Positions 1-10,027 of a stretch of 64,000 bases of DNA are shown here, piece by piece (the stretch's first letter is position 1; each line of letters starts with the position of its first letter). The translations under genes and the position numbers were made by a program. The notes under the pieces are model-generated. The model was not told where the DNA came from. It searched no databases and saw only the letters and a list, made by a program, of their open reading frames with translations. Origin of the DNA: Armigeres subalbatus (lineage: Eukaryota > Arthropoda > Insecta > Diptera > Culicidae). Where the stretch lies: assembly GCF_024139115.2 (NCBI RefSeq), contig NC_085140.1:296203293-296267292 (forward strand), in the 5' to 3' direction.

Positions 1-40
1 GGTAGGGTCATGGGTTCGAGTCCCATCGAAGGGAAAGTGG
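1..40 (+). repeat. 3' part of a tRNA or tRNA-derived SINE, cut by window start
   Basis: Positions 13-23 read GGTTCGAGTCC, a perfect pol III B box. It sits in a T-arm with a 4-bp stem (11-14 with 22-25) and a 7-nt loop. The A box and 5' half would lie before the window, so a true tRNA gene and a tRNA-derived SINE cannot be told apart. Confidence 0.5.
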
Positions 41-517
41 TTACCTCCAATACATTTTCCAAATGAATATCTTCCACATAACGTACATATTCACAAATTA
101 ACGTCCAAGTCGGGTGGTTTAATCCCCGGAAATAGCCAATTACCTTTGATTGAACTGAACAAATTTATGGTCTATAGATGATAGACCAATGCGCACCATT
201 GAGAAAAATAACAATTATAAAATTGACCCGAGACAAACTTCGATTAGTTACGCAGAACTTCGGTTAGTTAGAAAATTTATTTTCATTTTTGCTGTTGGGG
301 ATTAGAATCGCGCATTATCGAAGGTTAGTCGATTGTTTTTAAAACCAAAATATTATACAAGAGATTATTTATTTAAAACTAATTTTATTCAAAATGCAAA
401 TGGCGATGGCGGCAGTTCAATCAAAACGATGCCGTCAGTAGCAAAATCACGAGTGCGCTTTGTTCACCGAGGTGCGCCTTTAGCGATTTGACGGTAATTA
501 TCCTTGATACTGACATT
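41..517. other. Unassigned AT-rich DNA
   Basis: I see no gene here. There is a short imperfect dyad around 170-185 and two similar phrases, CTTCGATTAGTTA and CTTCGGTTAGTTA, near 240-270. Confidence 0.3.
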
Positions 518-521
518 TTAA

Positions 522-717
522 GGTCACTCCTGACGGAATCCATGTTTCAAAGTGCTCGCGTTTTCGGGGGCACACTACTCGATACGGAAGCAACGCACAA
601 CTGTCGACGCAGCAAAGCTAAATCAACAAAAATGACAGTTGTGCGCCGTCTCCGTATCGAGTGGTGTGCCCCCGAAAACGCGAGCACTTTAAAACTTGGA
701 TTCCGTCAGGAGTGACC
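522..717. mobile_element. Foldback MITE with TTAA target duplication
   Basis: A 196-bp near-palindrome. Both ends begin GGTCACTCCTGACGGAATCC and the arms stay similar for about 85 bp. It is flanked by TTAA at 518-521 and 718-721. TTAA duplication is typical of piggyBac-type elements and of some Aedes MITEs. The open frame inside it is only the hairpin read through. Confidence 0.8.
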
Positions 718-785
718 TTAATGGTTATATACAGTAAAGATTGCAATTTAATCTGACAAATTATTATTTGCAATAGAAATACCCA

Positions 786-1344
786 GGGGCCCTCCTTAGC
801 CGTGCGGTAAGACGTGCGGCTACAAAGCAAGACCATGCTGAGGGTGGCTGGGTTCGATTCCCGGTGTCGGTCTAGGCAATTTTCGGATTGGAAATTGTCT
901 CGACTTCCCTGAGCATAAAAGCACAGACAAACAGACGTAACACTGATGAAATTCCAATCGTCCATGCTCTAAACGGTCGTTTTAAATTACACTGTTTACT
1001 TGTTTCACACCTAGAGGCACGCACATCGTTTGCCTTTCGATTTGACCTCTTACACTAGCGCCGTCTGTTGACAATGTCGTGCTAAACATCATTTCGTGCA
1101 ACATGCACGCGAGATGGTGATAAAGTAACTGGGCTATGATTTTTTTAGGAAATTGTTCTAACTGTTACGTCTGTTTGTCTGTGATAAAAGTATCATCGTG
1201 TTAGCCTCATGATATACGAATGCAAAAATGGTAACTTGGCTTAGAAACCTCGCAGTTAATAACTGTGGAAGTGCTTAATGAACACTAAGCTGCGAGGCGG
1301 CTCTGTCCCAGCGTGGGGATGTAATGCCAATAAGAAGAAGAAGA
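786..1344 (+). mobile_element. Feilai-like tRNA-derived SINE, split by a MITE
   Basis: The head carries an A box (797-807, TAGCCGTGCGG) and a perfect B box (851-861, GGTTCGATTCC), followed by a tRNA-unrelated body and a GAA-type tail. The copy is flanked by an 11-bp target duplication, AGAAATACCCA, at 775-785 and 1345-1355. That combination fits Feilai, described from Aedes aegypti. A 262-bp MITE interrupts it at 922-1183. Confidence 0.85.
922..1183. mobile_element. MITE with 7-bp target duplication (copy 1)
   Basis: A 262-bp element whose terminal inverted repeats begin CACAGACAAACAGACGTAAC. It is flanked by ATAAAAG at 915-921 and 1184-1190. Removing it with one duplication rejoins the SINE cleanly. 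A second copy with the same ends lies at 60961-61204. A 7-bp duplication and CA-rich termini suggest P-superfamily mobilisation, which is inference. Confidence 0.85.
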
Positions 1345-1373
1345 AGAAATACCCAAATTTCGTTAAGCTCATT

Positions 1374-1500
1374 TATAGACCTGTGCGCCGGTCATATCAT
1401 CGGCGGCGGCGGCGTGGTGGTCACTTTTGCCCCGGCGGCGGCGGCGTCACGGCGGCGCGCCGTTGGCTTTTATCGGCGGCGGCGGCGGCGGCGTGAACCG
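1374..1500 (+). repeat. CGG-rich repeat (copy 1)
   Basis: A GC-rich block of CGG triplets beginning GACCTGTGCGCCGG, in otherwise AT-rich DNA. A related block lies in the opposite orientation at 7795-7900. Short open frames here translate to polyalanine, polyarginine or polyglycine and are not taken as genes. Confidence 0.6.
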
Positions 1501-2760
1501 GCGTGGATGAAAAAATCAATGTCTGAAAAAATCAATTTTACCGTGGATTTTTGGAATAACGCGGTTTGATTCACAGGATAGGAATCGCCCGTATAAAAAC
1601 CGACTTCAGTGGATTAAAATAGCAATTTTCTGCGTTTGACGATCATCATACAGCACATTCAAAATAGTCAATTGCCGCCGATACCAATCAATACCTGATT
1701 TCAAAATGTTATTTGAATTACCACTATTATGTTACACTTTGATTTTGATTAATAACATTTTAACAATAAACAGGCTTGTAAAATGTCATCTGCATGTCAA
1801 TTGACTAATTTGTTCATAACTTTCTTCAGAAGCCAAATTTACTTCATAATTTTAGATGTACTCATAACGCTTGAGTAGGGCTATATTTTTGTGCAAGGGT
1901 ACATTACTCTAAATATAACATCTGATGCTGGAAAGTCAAAACTCTCCAAAATGTCACGTGTCATTTGACATAATGTCATTTGAATGACATTTTGCCTCCC
2001 ACGCCTCAGATTACATATTTACAGCAATGTCTTGTTAGACGAAGTTGTAGGCACATTTAAGCGCTATCAGTTCGCCATACCTCAGGAGTTGATAGCTAAC
2101 TCCTGAGAAAAGTTCTGGGAAAAATATGCAAACGAATGCAAATGACATTTTACAACACTGACAATAAATCCTGCTTCACTTTTTCGTGACCCCTAAGTGT
2201 TAAGAATTAGATTTCGGAGTCATAGAACAAATAGGTAATAACTTTTTTCAAAAGTTATTTCCAATTTAAGATTTAGACACACTTCAGTCGTTTTGATCTC
2301 AAAATAACTAAGTTTCAGAAATAATCTAATATTTTCCTCACAGAGAACAGACGTTCATCTTCATTCGCGTGGTTGTGTAAAGTTTGTACTGGCCATTTTA
2401 AAGTATGTCGTTATGCCCCCGTTGCGCGGTGCTAGTGTGCTGATGAATATGATTAAGATTTGCCGTGTTTTACTTTTTAGCGCTAGTGTTCATTCCGAAT
2501 TGCTCCTAGGCTCGCTCCTAGGTGGCAGCACTACATTGTTTATGTAGTGTATGCCAACGCCATCGCTTAGTGAAATTGAGTTTTTATGTCGGGCAGCCTG
2601 CGTTGGCGGCGCTGAGGTACGATTTAAATCTTTACACACTTTTTTAACGAAATTTTGTTCGAGCATCCATGTCTGTTCTCTGTGTTTTCCTGAAATTTGC
2701 TTAAATATGTCAACTCTTGGTGGAGTTTCAGAAAGAATTTCTGGAGGAAACTATGATTTT
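1501..2760. other. Unassigned intergenic DNA with small inverted repeats
   Basis: No gene recognised. The phrase TGTAAAATGTCA near 1772 recurs inverted near 2145, suggesting a decayed inverted-repeat element. A perfect 10-bp stem hairpin is at 2081-2107. Paired CTCCTAGG phrases lie near 2510-2522. Confidence 0.4.
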
Positions 2761-4372
2761 TTTTAATTCCTACAGGCATTCCTCAGTAAATTTCATTAGC
2801 AATTCCTTCGTAAAATCCTATGACAATGTCTGCAGAATTTTTCTATTTTAGAAAGAATAATCCATTCAGATTTTTTTTTTGGGAAATTCCTTTAGTAAAA
2901 CATAAAATAATACTGCAGGAATTTATTCAGAAATTTATTAAAGAATGAGCTATTTTCTGATGAAATTCCTAAGAGAATTTTCTAAAGGACTTTCCGAAAA
3001 AATTCCTGAAGTAGTGTTGGAAAGTGTAGTAGGAACCTTTTAACAAAATTTTGAGCAAATCCCCACAGACATTTCGAAGGAATTCCTAACAGTATATCCA
3101 AAATGCATCAGCGGCTGCTTCCGCATCTTCCTCGATTGCACACCCCAGAGCCAACGTCCTGTTCCAGGTTCTCTGCAAGTTCTTTTACTGGTCTCTCTTC
3201 CTGCATACGCACTACATGTCCAACCCACTGTAATCTGCCTTATTTTATCAACCTGCCTATGTCTGCATTTTTGTATACTTGGTTTAACTCGTGGTTCATT
3301 CATTTGTCTGCTCCATTTACCATTTTCCACCACGCTGCCAAATATTGAGCACAGTATTTTCAACTCAAACACTTTGAGAATTTGATAATCTGCATCTTTT
3401 AACGTTCATGATTCATGGCCGTACAGGACGACTGGACGAATCAATGATGTGTACAGAGCTAGTTTTGTCAGTGTCTGTAGGTAGCTTCATGAAGTTACAA
3501 AAGAATTTTCTGGAGGAATTTTCAAAGGATTACCCTGAGAAATTCTCTTTTAAATTGCTTAAAGTAGTTTTGGAAGAATTCCTATGGGAATTTCAGGAAC
3601 AATTATTGTCAAGGAACTTGCTATGGAATTCCTAGAGGAATTACTAAAAAAAAATTTCCGAAGGAATATCAAATTGATTTACAAAGAAATTCCAAAGCAA
3701 AACTCCGAATTTTGGAATTTTGAAACAATTTCCTAAGGAACTCCTAAAACATTCTCTGTAGATATTTCAAAAAGAAGGATTTTCAGAAGGATTTTCTGAA
3801 CGAAGTCTTGACGGAATGTCCTAAGGAATTTTCGAAGATATCTAAGACTGTCAGAAGTTTCTTTAGGAGTTACTTTGAAAAAAAAAACCTGCAGGGACTT
3901 CTACGGATTTTCCTTCAGGAACTTGTTCAGGAATTCTTAAGGAAATTTCGTCCTAGAACTTTTCAAGGAATTCCAAAAGAGTTCTTAGAAGAATTTCTTG
4001 AGGAATTTTCGGGAAAACACCTTAATGATTTTCCCGAGGTTTTCTTAAACAAATTTCTGAAGGAACTTTTTCCGAACTAATTCCTGAGAGAAATTTCAGA
4101 ATATAGCTGAGAGAATTTTCGAAAGACTTTCTGGAATTCGTTTCCGGAGGAGTTTTTGTAGAACTTCTTGAGGTAATATCCGAGGGAATTCCTTGTCGAA
4201 TCTCCATAGGATTTTTTGGAGAATTACAAAAAAACTGCTGGAGAAATCTAGGAATTACTTCAGAAATACCAGTAGGCATTTCCTCTGAAATTCTATTAGA
4301 AATTTCTTCATAAATTCCTTTGAGAATTCCTCCGGAAATACCTTCAAATATTCCTTCAGAAATTCCTTTAGG
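2760..4372. repeat. Degenerate GAATTTCC-type AT-rich repeat
   Basis: Built almost entirely from imperfect variants of GGAATTTC, TTCCTGAAG and similar phrases on both strands, with no fixed period. Open frames here (for example 3808-4080 plus and 4022-4417 minus) translate to repetitive Glu/Phe/Leu or Gly/Ile/Ser peptides, which are products of the repeat. A LINE fragment is embedded at about 3095-3490. Confidence 0.65.
3095..3490 (-). pseudogene. RTE-like reverse transcriptase C-terminal fragment
   Basis: The minus strand encodes a recognisable post-catalytic segment of a non-LTR reverse transcriptase. It contains IRPVVLYGHES (about 3400-3440), then VFELKIL, then a region equivalent to the RMN-EL stretch of RTE elements. 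There is an in-frame stop after YGHES and further decay towards 3095. It is an isolated scrap inside degenerate repeat. Confidence 0.6.
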
Positions 4373-4374
4373 GG

Positions 4375-6138
4375 TTGTCCATAAATCACGTAGACTCTTG
4401 AGGAGGAGGGGGTTCAAAAAATTCTACGTCAGTCTACGAAGGGGGGCAGGGGCTTACGAAAAGTCTACGTAGACTTCCTTTATTTTATTTTTTTTTTCGG
4501 GGAACATTTCATACAGCAGCTTTGTGCAAAGTTCACTTGTTTGATTTTTTTTTCGATTTTTCCGTTTTTTTCCAAGACTTTACCGAAATAATCTCTCGAA
4601 TCTCTTATGGATTTCACTGAAGTAATAGTCTGAACTACGGCTTAAAAATATCATGATTTCAACAGCAAATTCTTCTGTGTTGAGTAGGAAAATTCTCCAA
4701 AGTATTCTATAAAAAAAACGAAAAAAATTCAAAATTTCCACTTGGATTACATTGATTGCATTGTAGATTTTACTAAAATATCTTTTGATTTTCGGCAGGA
4801 ACTTCTTTAGAAACTACAAGTGATTCTTTAGAATTTCCACTGGGAATTATGTCGCATTTCGACGAAAAATTATTTAGAATTTACAAAGGGAGCATTTTGG
4901 AATATCCAAGAAGAGTCTTTGGAATTTCCAAAAGGCACTCTGGAACTTGTAAGGAGAATTCTCCGAAATTTCCGTGAAAAATTCTTCAGAATTTCCACTG
5001 AAGATTTTCTGGGAAGTCCTAATTTCTGAAATTCTTGGAATTTTCGCGAGGAATTCTTTGGACATACATATAAGCGAAATTCTTCGAAATTTAACGGCAA
5101 ATTCTTCTGCAGTTCTAATGAAAATTCTTTGGAATTATTTAAATTTCCCTCCAAAAACTCTTTGAGTTTTCACAAAAAAAATATTACAATTCTTGTAAGA
5201 AAGTATTTGTAATTTTCATGAAAATTTATTCTATTTTTTTACGGTAAATTCAACACAAATTCAACTGATAATAATTTCAAATTCAACTGATCCATAATTT
5301 CCACCGAAAATTATCTGGAAAGCTCTTTGGAATGTCCACAGGATTTTTTTTAAATTTCTTCAGGAAATCGCTCCTACTTTGCAAGAGAAATGTCAAAATA
5401 TCGTAGGAAACCTTCAGCATGGTTTTAACGGGAAATAATTCAAAATTTTCTCGGAAAATTACTCGACATTTTAACGGGAAAACTTTTGGAATTTAGAAAT
5501 TCTTGAGATTTCAACGGAATGGAATTTTAAAGAAAAATATCGGAATTATCACGGAGAGTTCTTTGGTGGTTATCAATCGGGAAATTCTATGGAATTTCTA
5601 CGACAAACTTTTTGGAATGTAGACTTGACGTTATCGGAATTTCAACTCGAAATTTTTCGAAATTCTTAAAATTCTTGGGTTTTCTACAAATTTGAACCGG
5701 CATGAAGAATTATAATTCAGATGCGTGACAGATTTTAAGCAGTGGCGCGCCTATGCAAGTGCCGGTGGCGGTGGCGCACACCTCTAGGAGGAATCAAATC
5801 CAACAGAAATTAAATTAATTGGCTTCGAGATTTGGTTTCAGGAGCTATGGACAGAGGATTGAATTTAATTTGATATTGAGTTGGATTTTGTTCAGTTTGA
5901 TTTTGTTAGGTTTGAAATTTGAATTTTACTGTAGTATTTACAATGGATTTGTATATCTGAATTGCTGAAAACGTGGTTGACTTCCAATTTGTTTCCAATC
6001 ACATATGACATTTTGTTAAATTTGAAAAAGTCTACGTAGGCTTCAAGGAGGTGGGGGAGGGGTTTTGGAAAAGTCTTCTAAGGGGGAAGGGGGGTGGGTT
6101 TGAAAATGTGAAAATTCGGCCTACGTGGTTTGTGGGAA
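4375..6138. mobile_element. Candidate DNA transposon with ACGTAGACT-type ends
   Basis: The left end reads TTGTCCATAAATCACGTAGA (from about 4375). The right end, inverted, reads TTCCCACAAACCACGTAGGC (ending about 6138), a clear but imperfect inverted repeat. Both subterminal regions carry G-runs next to further GTCTACGTAG copies (4467-4480 and 6030-6040). The interior has no transposase and consists of degenerate GAATTTCC-like sequence, so this would be a non-autonomous or gutted copy. No target duplication was resolved. Confidence 0.5.
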
Positions 6139-6149
6139 GTTGTGTAGAA

Positions 6150-7095
6150 ATACTTTCAAAATCTCTTAAAGTAGTTCAAACGGGAATTATTTTCGAAAAT
6201 CCATTCAGGCTCTCTTTTAAAAATACCTTCGGAAATACATTTAGAAATTCCTGCACAAAACCCTCCAGAAATTTCTTCAAAAACTTCTCCAAAAATTAAT
6301 TTAAGAGCTCCTCAAAAAAATGTCCTTCAATAATCTAAAAAAAACTCCACCAAGAATTGCTTTGGATATTTCACCAGGGATTTCTTTAAAAGTTTCTTCG
6401 AAAAGCCTCCGGGATTCCTTCTTAGATTTCTTCCAGGAAATCCATTGAAAATTAATTAGATAATGAAATAGATTTCGGTGGAGTTGCTAATTGAGTTTTT
6501 GAAAAAATAAAACAAATAAATTAAACAACTAACACTGAAAAAATCCGAAGGTATTACTGAAAGAATTTCGTAAAGAACCCATGAAGGCATTTTCGATGGA
6601 ATTTCTGCAGAAAGTTTTAAAGGAACTGCTGGAAGAAGTTCTGAAGAAATTCCCTAGGAAAATTTGGACGAAAATCCCTTATGCAATCTCTGGAAGAATT
6701 TATTTGAAGAATTCATAGAATAATTGCCGAAGAAATTCATGGTGAGGTATTCTTTTAAAAAATTGAAGAGTTGCTAAACAGTTTTTGAAGAAACTCCAAA
6801 TGGAATTTCTTGAGAAATTTATTAAGAAATATCCGGAGGAATCGCTAAAGAAACTTCCGAAAGAATTCCTCAACGATTTTCCTAAGGAATTCTCAACAAC
6901 ATTTTCGTAGAAATTACTGAAACATTTTTTTTTGTATGCATTCCATAAGGAATTTCCTGAAGAAATTCGTGAAGGATTTTCTGAAGAAATCCGTAATGGA
7001 ATTTCTGAAAGAATTTTCGGAGAAAATTTGTAAGACATTTCCGGAAGAATACATAAAGTAATTTTCCAAGGTTTTTTATTGAAGGAATATCTGGG
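6150..7095. repeat. Degenerate GAATTTCC-type AT-rich repeat
   Basis: Same kind of sequence as 2760-4372. The 165-codon minus-strand frame at 6700-7197 reads Ser/Asn/Phe-rich repetitive peptide and is judged an artefact. Confidence 0.6.
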
Positions 7096-7204
7096 GGAAT
7101 TTACTAGGAAATATACCAAGTGGTTTTGGCGCTTTGGGGATGTATTCAAGCCTTCACAAAAGCTTATGTGCCACAACAAACATAATTTGTGGTTCACCTA
7201 CAGG

Positions 7205-7389
7205 CAGTGTTGTCTTACACTCTGTGCAAGAAATTCTGCTCTTTGATTTTACTCTATCTAAACGATGGACATTTAGTAAATTCAAATAGCCTTCTATTAG
7301 TTGCACTTACTTAGTAAAGATTGTAAAATCGTTTGGATGGAGAAAAATCAAAGTTCAGAATTTTTTGCACAGAGTGTAGGACAAAACTG
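7205..7389. mobile_element. Foldback MITE
   Basis: About 60-bp inverted arms. Left reads CAGTGTTGTCTTACACTCTG; the inverted right end reads CAGTTTTGTCCTACACTCTG. Both continue into CTCTTTGATTTT-like sequence. The target duplication is unclear. Confidence 0.7.
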
Positions 7390-7790
7390 ATTTAGGTGCC
7401 CATTCAGTCGGCTTTGGCTTAGACGAATTCCAATGACCATTTCAACATTTTTTGTATTATTCTACTTAGTAGATTAAAATCTACTAGATACAGCCTAATT
7501 CAAATTCACAACTAATCAACCAACCAATTCATTATCCAATGTTTGTCACCACACTGTCTTAGAGGCACCATCACTTGAGGTAGATTTGAAATTGAATTCT
7601 GACGAGTTCCACCTAAACAACATTCTAACAACTAACTAACAACACAATCATAACACGAGTTTAGTACTATTCCAATCAATTCCACCACGTTGTATTGTCT
7701 TACAAATACGTATTTCGTCTCTGTAAGGCCATTCTTAGTGTCTCTTATTTTACTCGACTCGACTCAAGTTAATTGATTTTTTTTATTGCG
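7390..7790. other. Unassigned AT-rich DNA
   Basis: No gene or clear repeat structure seen, apart from a short CTCGACTCGACTC run near 7752. Confidence 0.3.
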
Positions 7791-7794
7791 ATTA

Positions 7795-7900
7795 GCCATC
7801 GGCGTGGCAAAATTATGATCGGCGGCGCGCCGACCCAAAATCGCCGGCGGCGGCGGCGTGAGTAAAACCACCGGCGGCGGCGGCGCACAGGTCTACTCAT
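7795..7900 (-). repeat. CGG-rich repeat (copy 2)
   Basis: CGG/CCG-rich block containing GGCGCGCC. On the minus strand it begins TAGACCTGTGCGCCG, matching the plus-strand block at 1374-1500. The two appear to be dispersed copies of one repeat. Confidence 0.6.
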
Positions 7901-8184
7901 TTAGATGATTTTTCGAAAAAAAAAAACAACAATGAAATTGAATTTTTTAAAGTGAAAACCCTAACAAATTGAACAAACAAAACTAAACTTCTCATATTAT
8001 ACATATTTCGAGAATTTAACAAATTTGGCTGAATTACATAAATATATCAGTTACTTTCAAAACGTAAATTTTAAATTGACGTTTCCAACAAATTTCATGA
8101 TTTAAATATTGCCCAAAACCAGTGTTGTCTCATAAGTAATCAAAAGAGCAATTTTGTAATATTCATGAATGATGGGACTTGCTA

Positions 8185-8565
8185 CACGGGTAAAAATCCG
8201 TTCCCGGAAATGAGAAAATAATTCATGATTTCATGAATCCAACGTGTTTTCATGTTATGAAAATACACCATAAACATAAATCATGATTTCATTTGGTTGT
8301 TGAGATCGAAAAAAAAAAAAAGTTCAACAGGGGTTTTGAACTCGAGTACACCGAGTGAGAGTCCGGCGTGCTACCTTTCTGCCGTTCTCACTTCTTAGGA
8401 AGGCAGTGTTCGAAGTATAACCGGTTATGCATTTTGTCGACTGTTGAAGATTGCGCAGTACCATGTTCCTGAAATCATGAATTATAATCATGATTTCATG
8501 AACTGGCATGATTCATGATTTCATGATTTTTTATTCATGATTGTGGGTATGCATTTGTTTCCGTG
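8185..8565. mobile_element. TA-flanked MITE containing a tRNA-like insert
   Basis: Termini CACGG...CCGTG lie between TA dinucleotides at 8183-8184 and 8566-8567. The interior is rich in ATTCATGATTTCATGA palindromes. A tRNA-like minus-strand segment with an oligo(A/T) end sits at about 8308-8420. Confidence 0.6.
8308..8420 (-). repeat. tRNA-Glu-like, SINE-like fragment with pol III-type T tail
   Basis: On the minus strand a segment reads like the 3' part of a tRNA: an anticodon arm with 7-nt loop CTCTCAC (anticodon CTC, Glu) and then a T-arm-like GAGTTCAAAACCC. It runs into a T stretch at 8309-8321 that could end pol III transcription. The D-arm is poor. A tRNA-derived SINE or pseudo-tRNA is more likely than a working gene. 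Confidence 0.35.
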
Positions 8566-8567
8566 TA

Positions 8568-9245
8568 GATTCTTCATTTTGCTAAACTGTTTTACGTAGT
8601 TCACGTCGGGCGGTCGTGTCTTGTACCAACCCAAAAAAATCCAGAATGAGTCGGGTAAATAGAAAATAAGGCCGACCAAAACGATTTGCTGGCTGAAGTA
8701 ATCCGAAACATCCAATATCATTCATCAACCTAACAGGAGTTCTTATTCTTCATCACATGATTAACAAAATCCTAACTTACTAAATTTTGTTTCATTTGTC
8801 TGATGTGAATAATTTGAATACTATATTTTATTCGTCGAGTTTTTATCGTAAATAATACCCATGTCGAATGAAAAATGCCAGAAAAATAGGCAATTTCATT
8901 TCGAAAGAGTCAAGTGTTGATCCCGATTAATTTCTTCAGCCAATTGAGTTTATGTTCTAAACGACGGTTTAAACCAATGCCATAAGCTCTGTTGATATTT
9001 TGTCCTTGTTATTTTCATCACACTGAACTCTCGTTGCGACATGACATAAATGCTTTGTTGGCCGTTGATTCTTTTTTCGCCTTACGAATATCAGAATCCG
9101 AAACGGAATATCCGCTTCACGCATGTGCTAAGCAAAGTATTTCATTAGCGTGGGGTGCAGCTTTAGTATTTCCTTAGTCTCAGAAGTGAATAGCTCACTT
9201 CTTTTCATGTTTTTGTACGACTCAAACTGAGGAGTGCACACTCAG
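8568..9245. other. Unassigned intergenic DNA
   Basis: No gene seen. The phrase TTTTACGTAGTT...CGGTCGTGTCTTGTAC at 8590-8624 recurs at 40494-40530 and is probably part of a dispersed repeat. Confidence 0.35.
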
Positions 9246-9251
9246 TTTTTA

Positions 9252-9403
9252 AGTCTGCAGCTCGGAGAAATCCGCACAGCCGTGTGCCCAGTAAAATTAG
9301 AACTGATATTCCGGAAAAAATGGCGTTTGTTAGCTGGGTTTTGGCAATTTATTTGCTGATTTTCAGCAACATGTTTGCTGATTCTCGGCTGTGCGAATCT
9401 CGG
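9252..9403. repeat. Small inverted-repeat element
   Basis: Ends GGAGAAATCCGCACAGCCG and (inverted) CCGAGATTCGCACAGCCG face each other about 150 bp apart. The interior has no coding character. Confidence 0.45.
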
Positions 9404-9743
9404 TAAAAGTTCAACAAATTCCTGAGATCCCGGTAAAAAAAATAAGTGTTTGTGTTTAATATCAATAGCAGCCGATTTGAAAAAAATCATTATTAAAGGC
9501 AATTTTCAAGCTCTGCACTATTTTTTGAGTGAACTTCAAACTTATCTGTGTTGATAATGAGGCCTCAGCCTCACTACGATCAGCATTCCTTCGAAATACA
9601 GCGTGGTTTTCGACTATTTCTTTCGACAAGTACCCGTTTTTCATATATTTCCCAAACCAGTTTTCGGGCAACCATCATCCTTACCTTTTCCAATCTTCAT
9701 TTCATATTCTTGAATAATTTCATTACTTTTTCCACAGAAACAT

Positions 9744-9884
9744 TTACCTGAAAACGATGTTATTCTGAACGTTCAAACTACTAAATAATATACCTAGCAA
9801 AAACATTACCTGTATTATTATTCTAACTTCAAGTGGTAGCGGTACTTCCCTTAGCCACTACCTGTAAGAATGATTTTCGGGGTA
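9744..9884. promoter_or_regulatory. Cluster of CAGGTA/VBRGGTA motifs upstream of zinc-finger gene
   Basis: Five matches lie within 140 bp: TTACCTG 9744-9750, TACCTAG 9791-9797, TTACCTG 9806-9812, CTACCTG 9858-9864 (inverse of CAGGTAG) and CGGGGTA 9878-9884. CAGGTAG is the Zelda/TAGteam site of insects, and VBRGGTA is the related motif reported for early zygotic genes of Aedes aegypti. The cluster ends about 40 bp above the TATA box. Function is inference. Confidence 0.55.
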
Positions 9885-9922
9885 GTAAGAAAACGCACTA
9901 GAGGCTTTTTTACCCAAGTCCG

Positions 9923-9930
9923 TATATAAA
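9923..9930 (+). promoter_or_regulatory. TATA box of zinc-finger gene
   Basis: TATATAAA lies about 98 bp before the start codon. A TCACT initiator-like match is at 9946-9950, about 25 bp downstream. This predicts a 5' leader of roughly 75-80 nt without an intron. Confidence 0.65.
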
Positions 9931-10027
9931 ATCATAACATGACGATCACTTGCTACACAATTATTTTGCAAGCATTTAGGTCTAAACGTGATCTACACAA
10001 AGAGTTAATTCGATATATTTTTCTACG

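Noticed and set aside
522..717. Small gene at 488-715
   Set aside because: The frame is a read-through of a perfect-type foldback MITE with TTAA duplication.
3808..4417. Overlapping Glu/Phe-rich and Gly/Ile-rich frames
   Set aside because: They are translations of degenerate GAATTTCC repeat, with equivalent frames on both strands.
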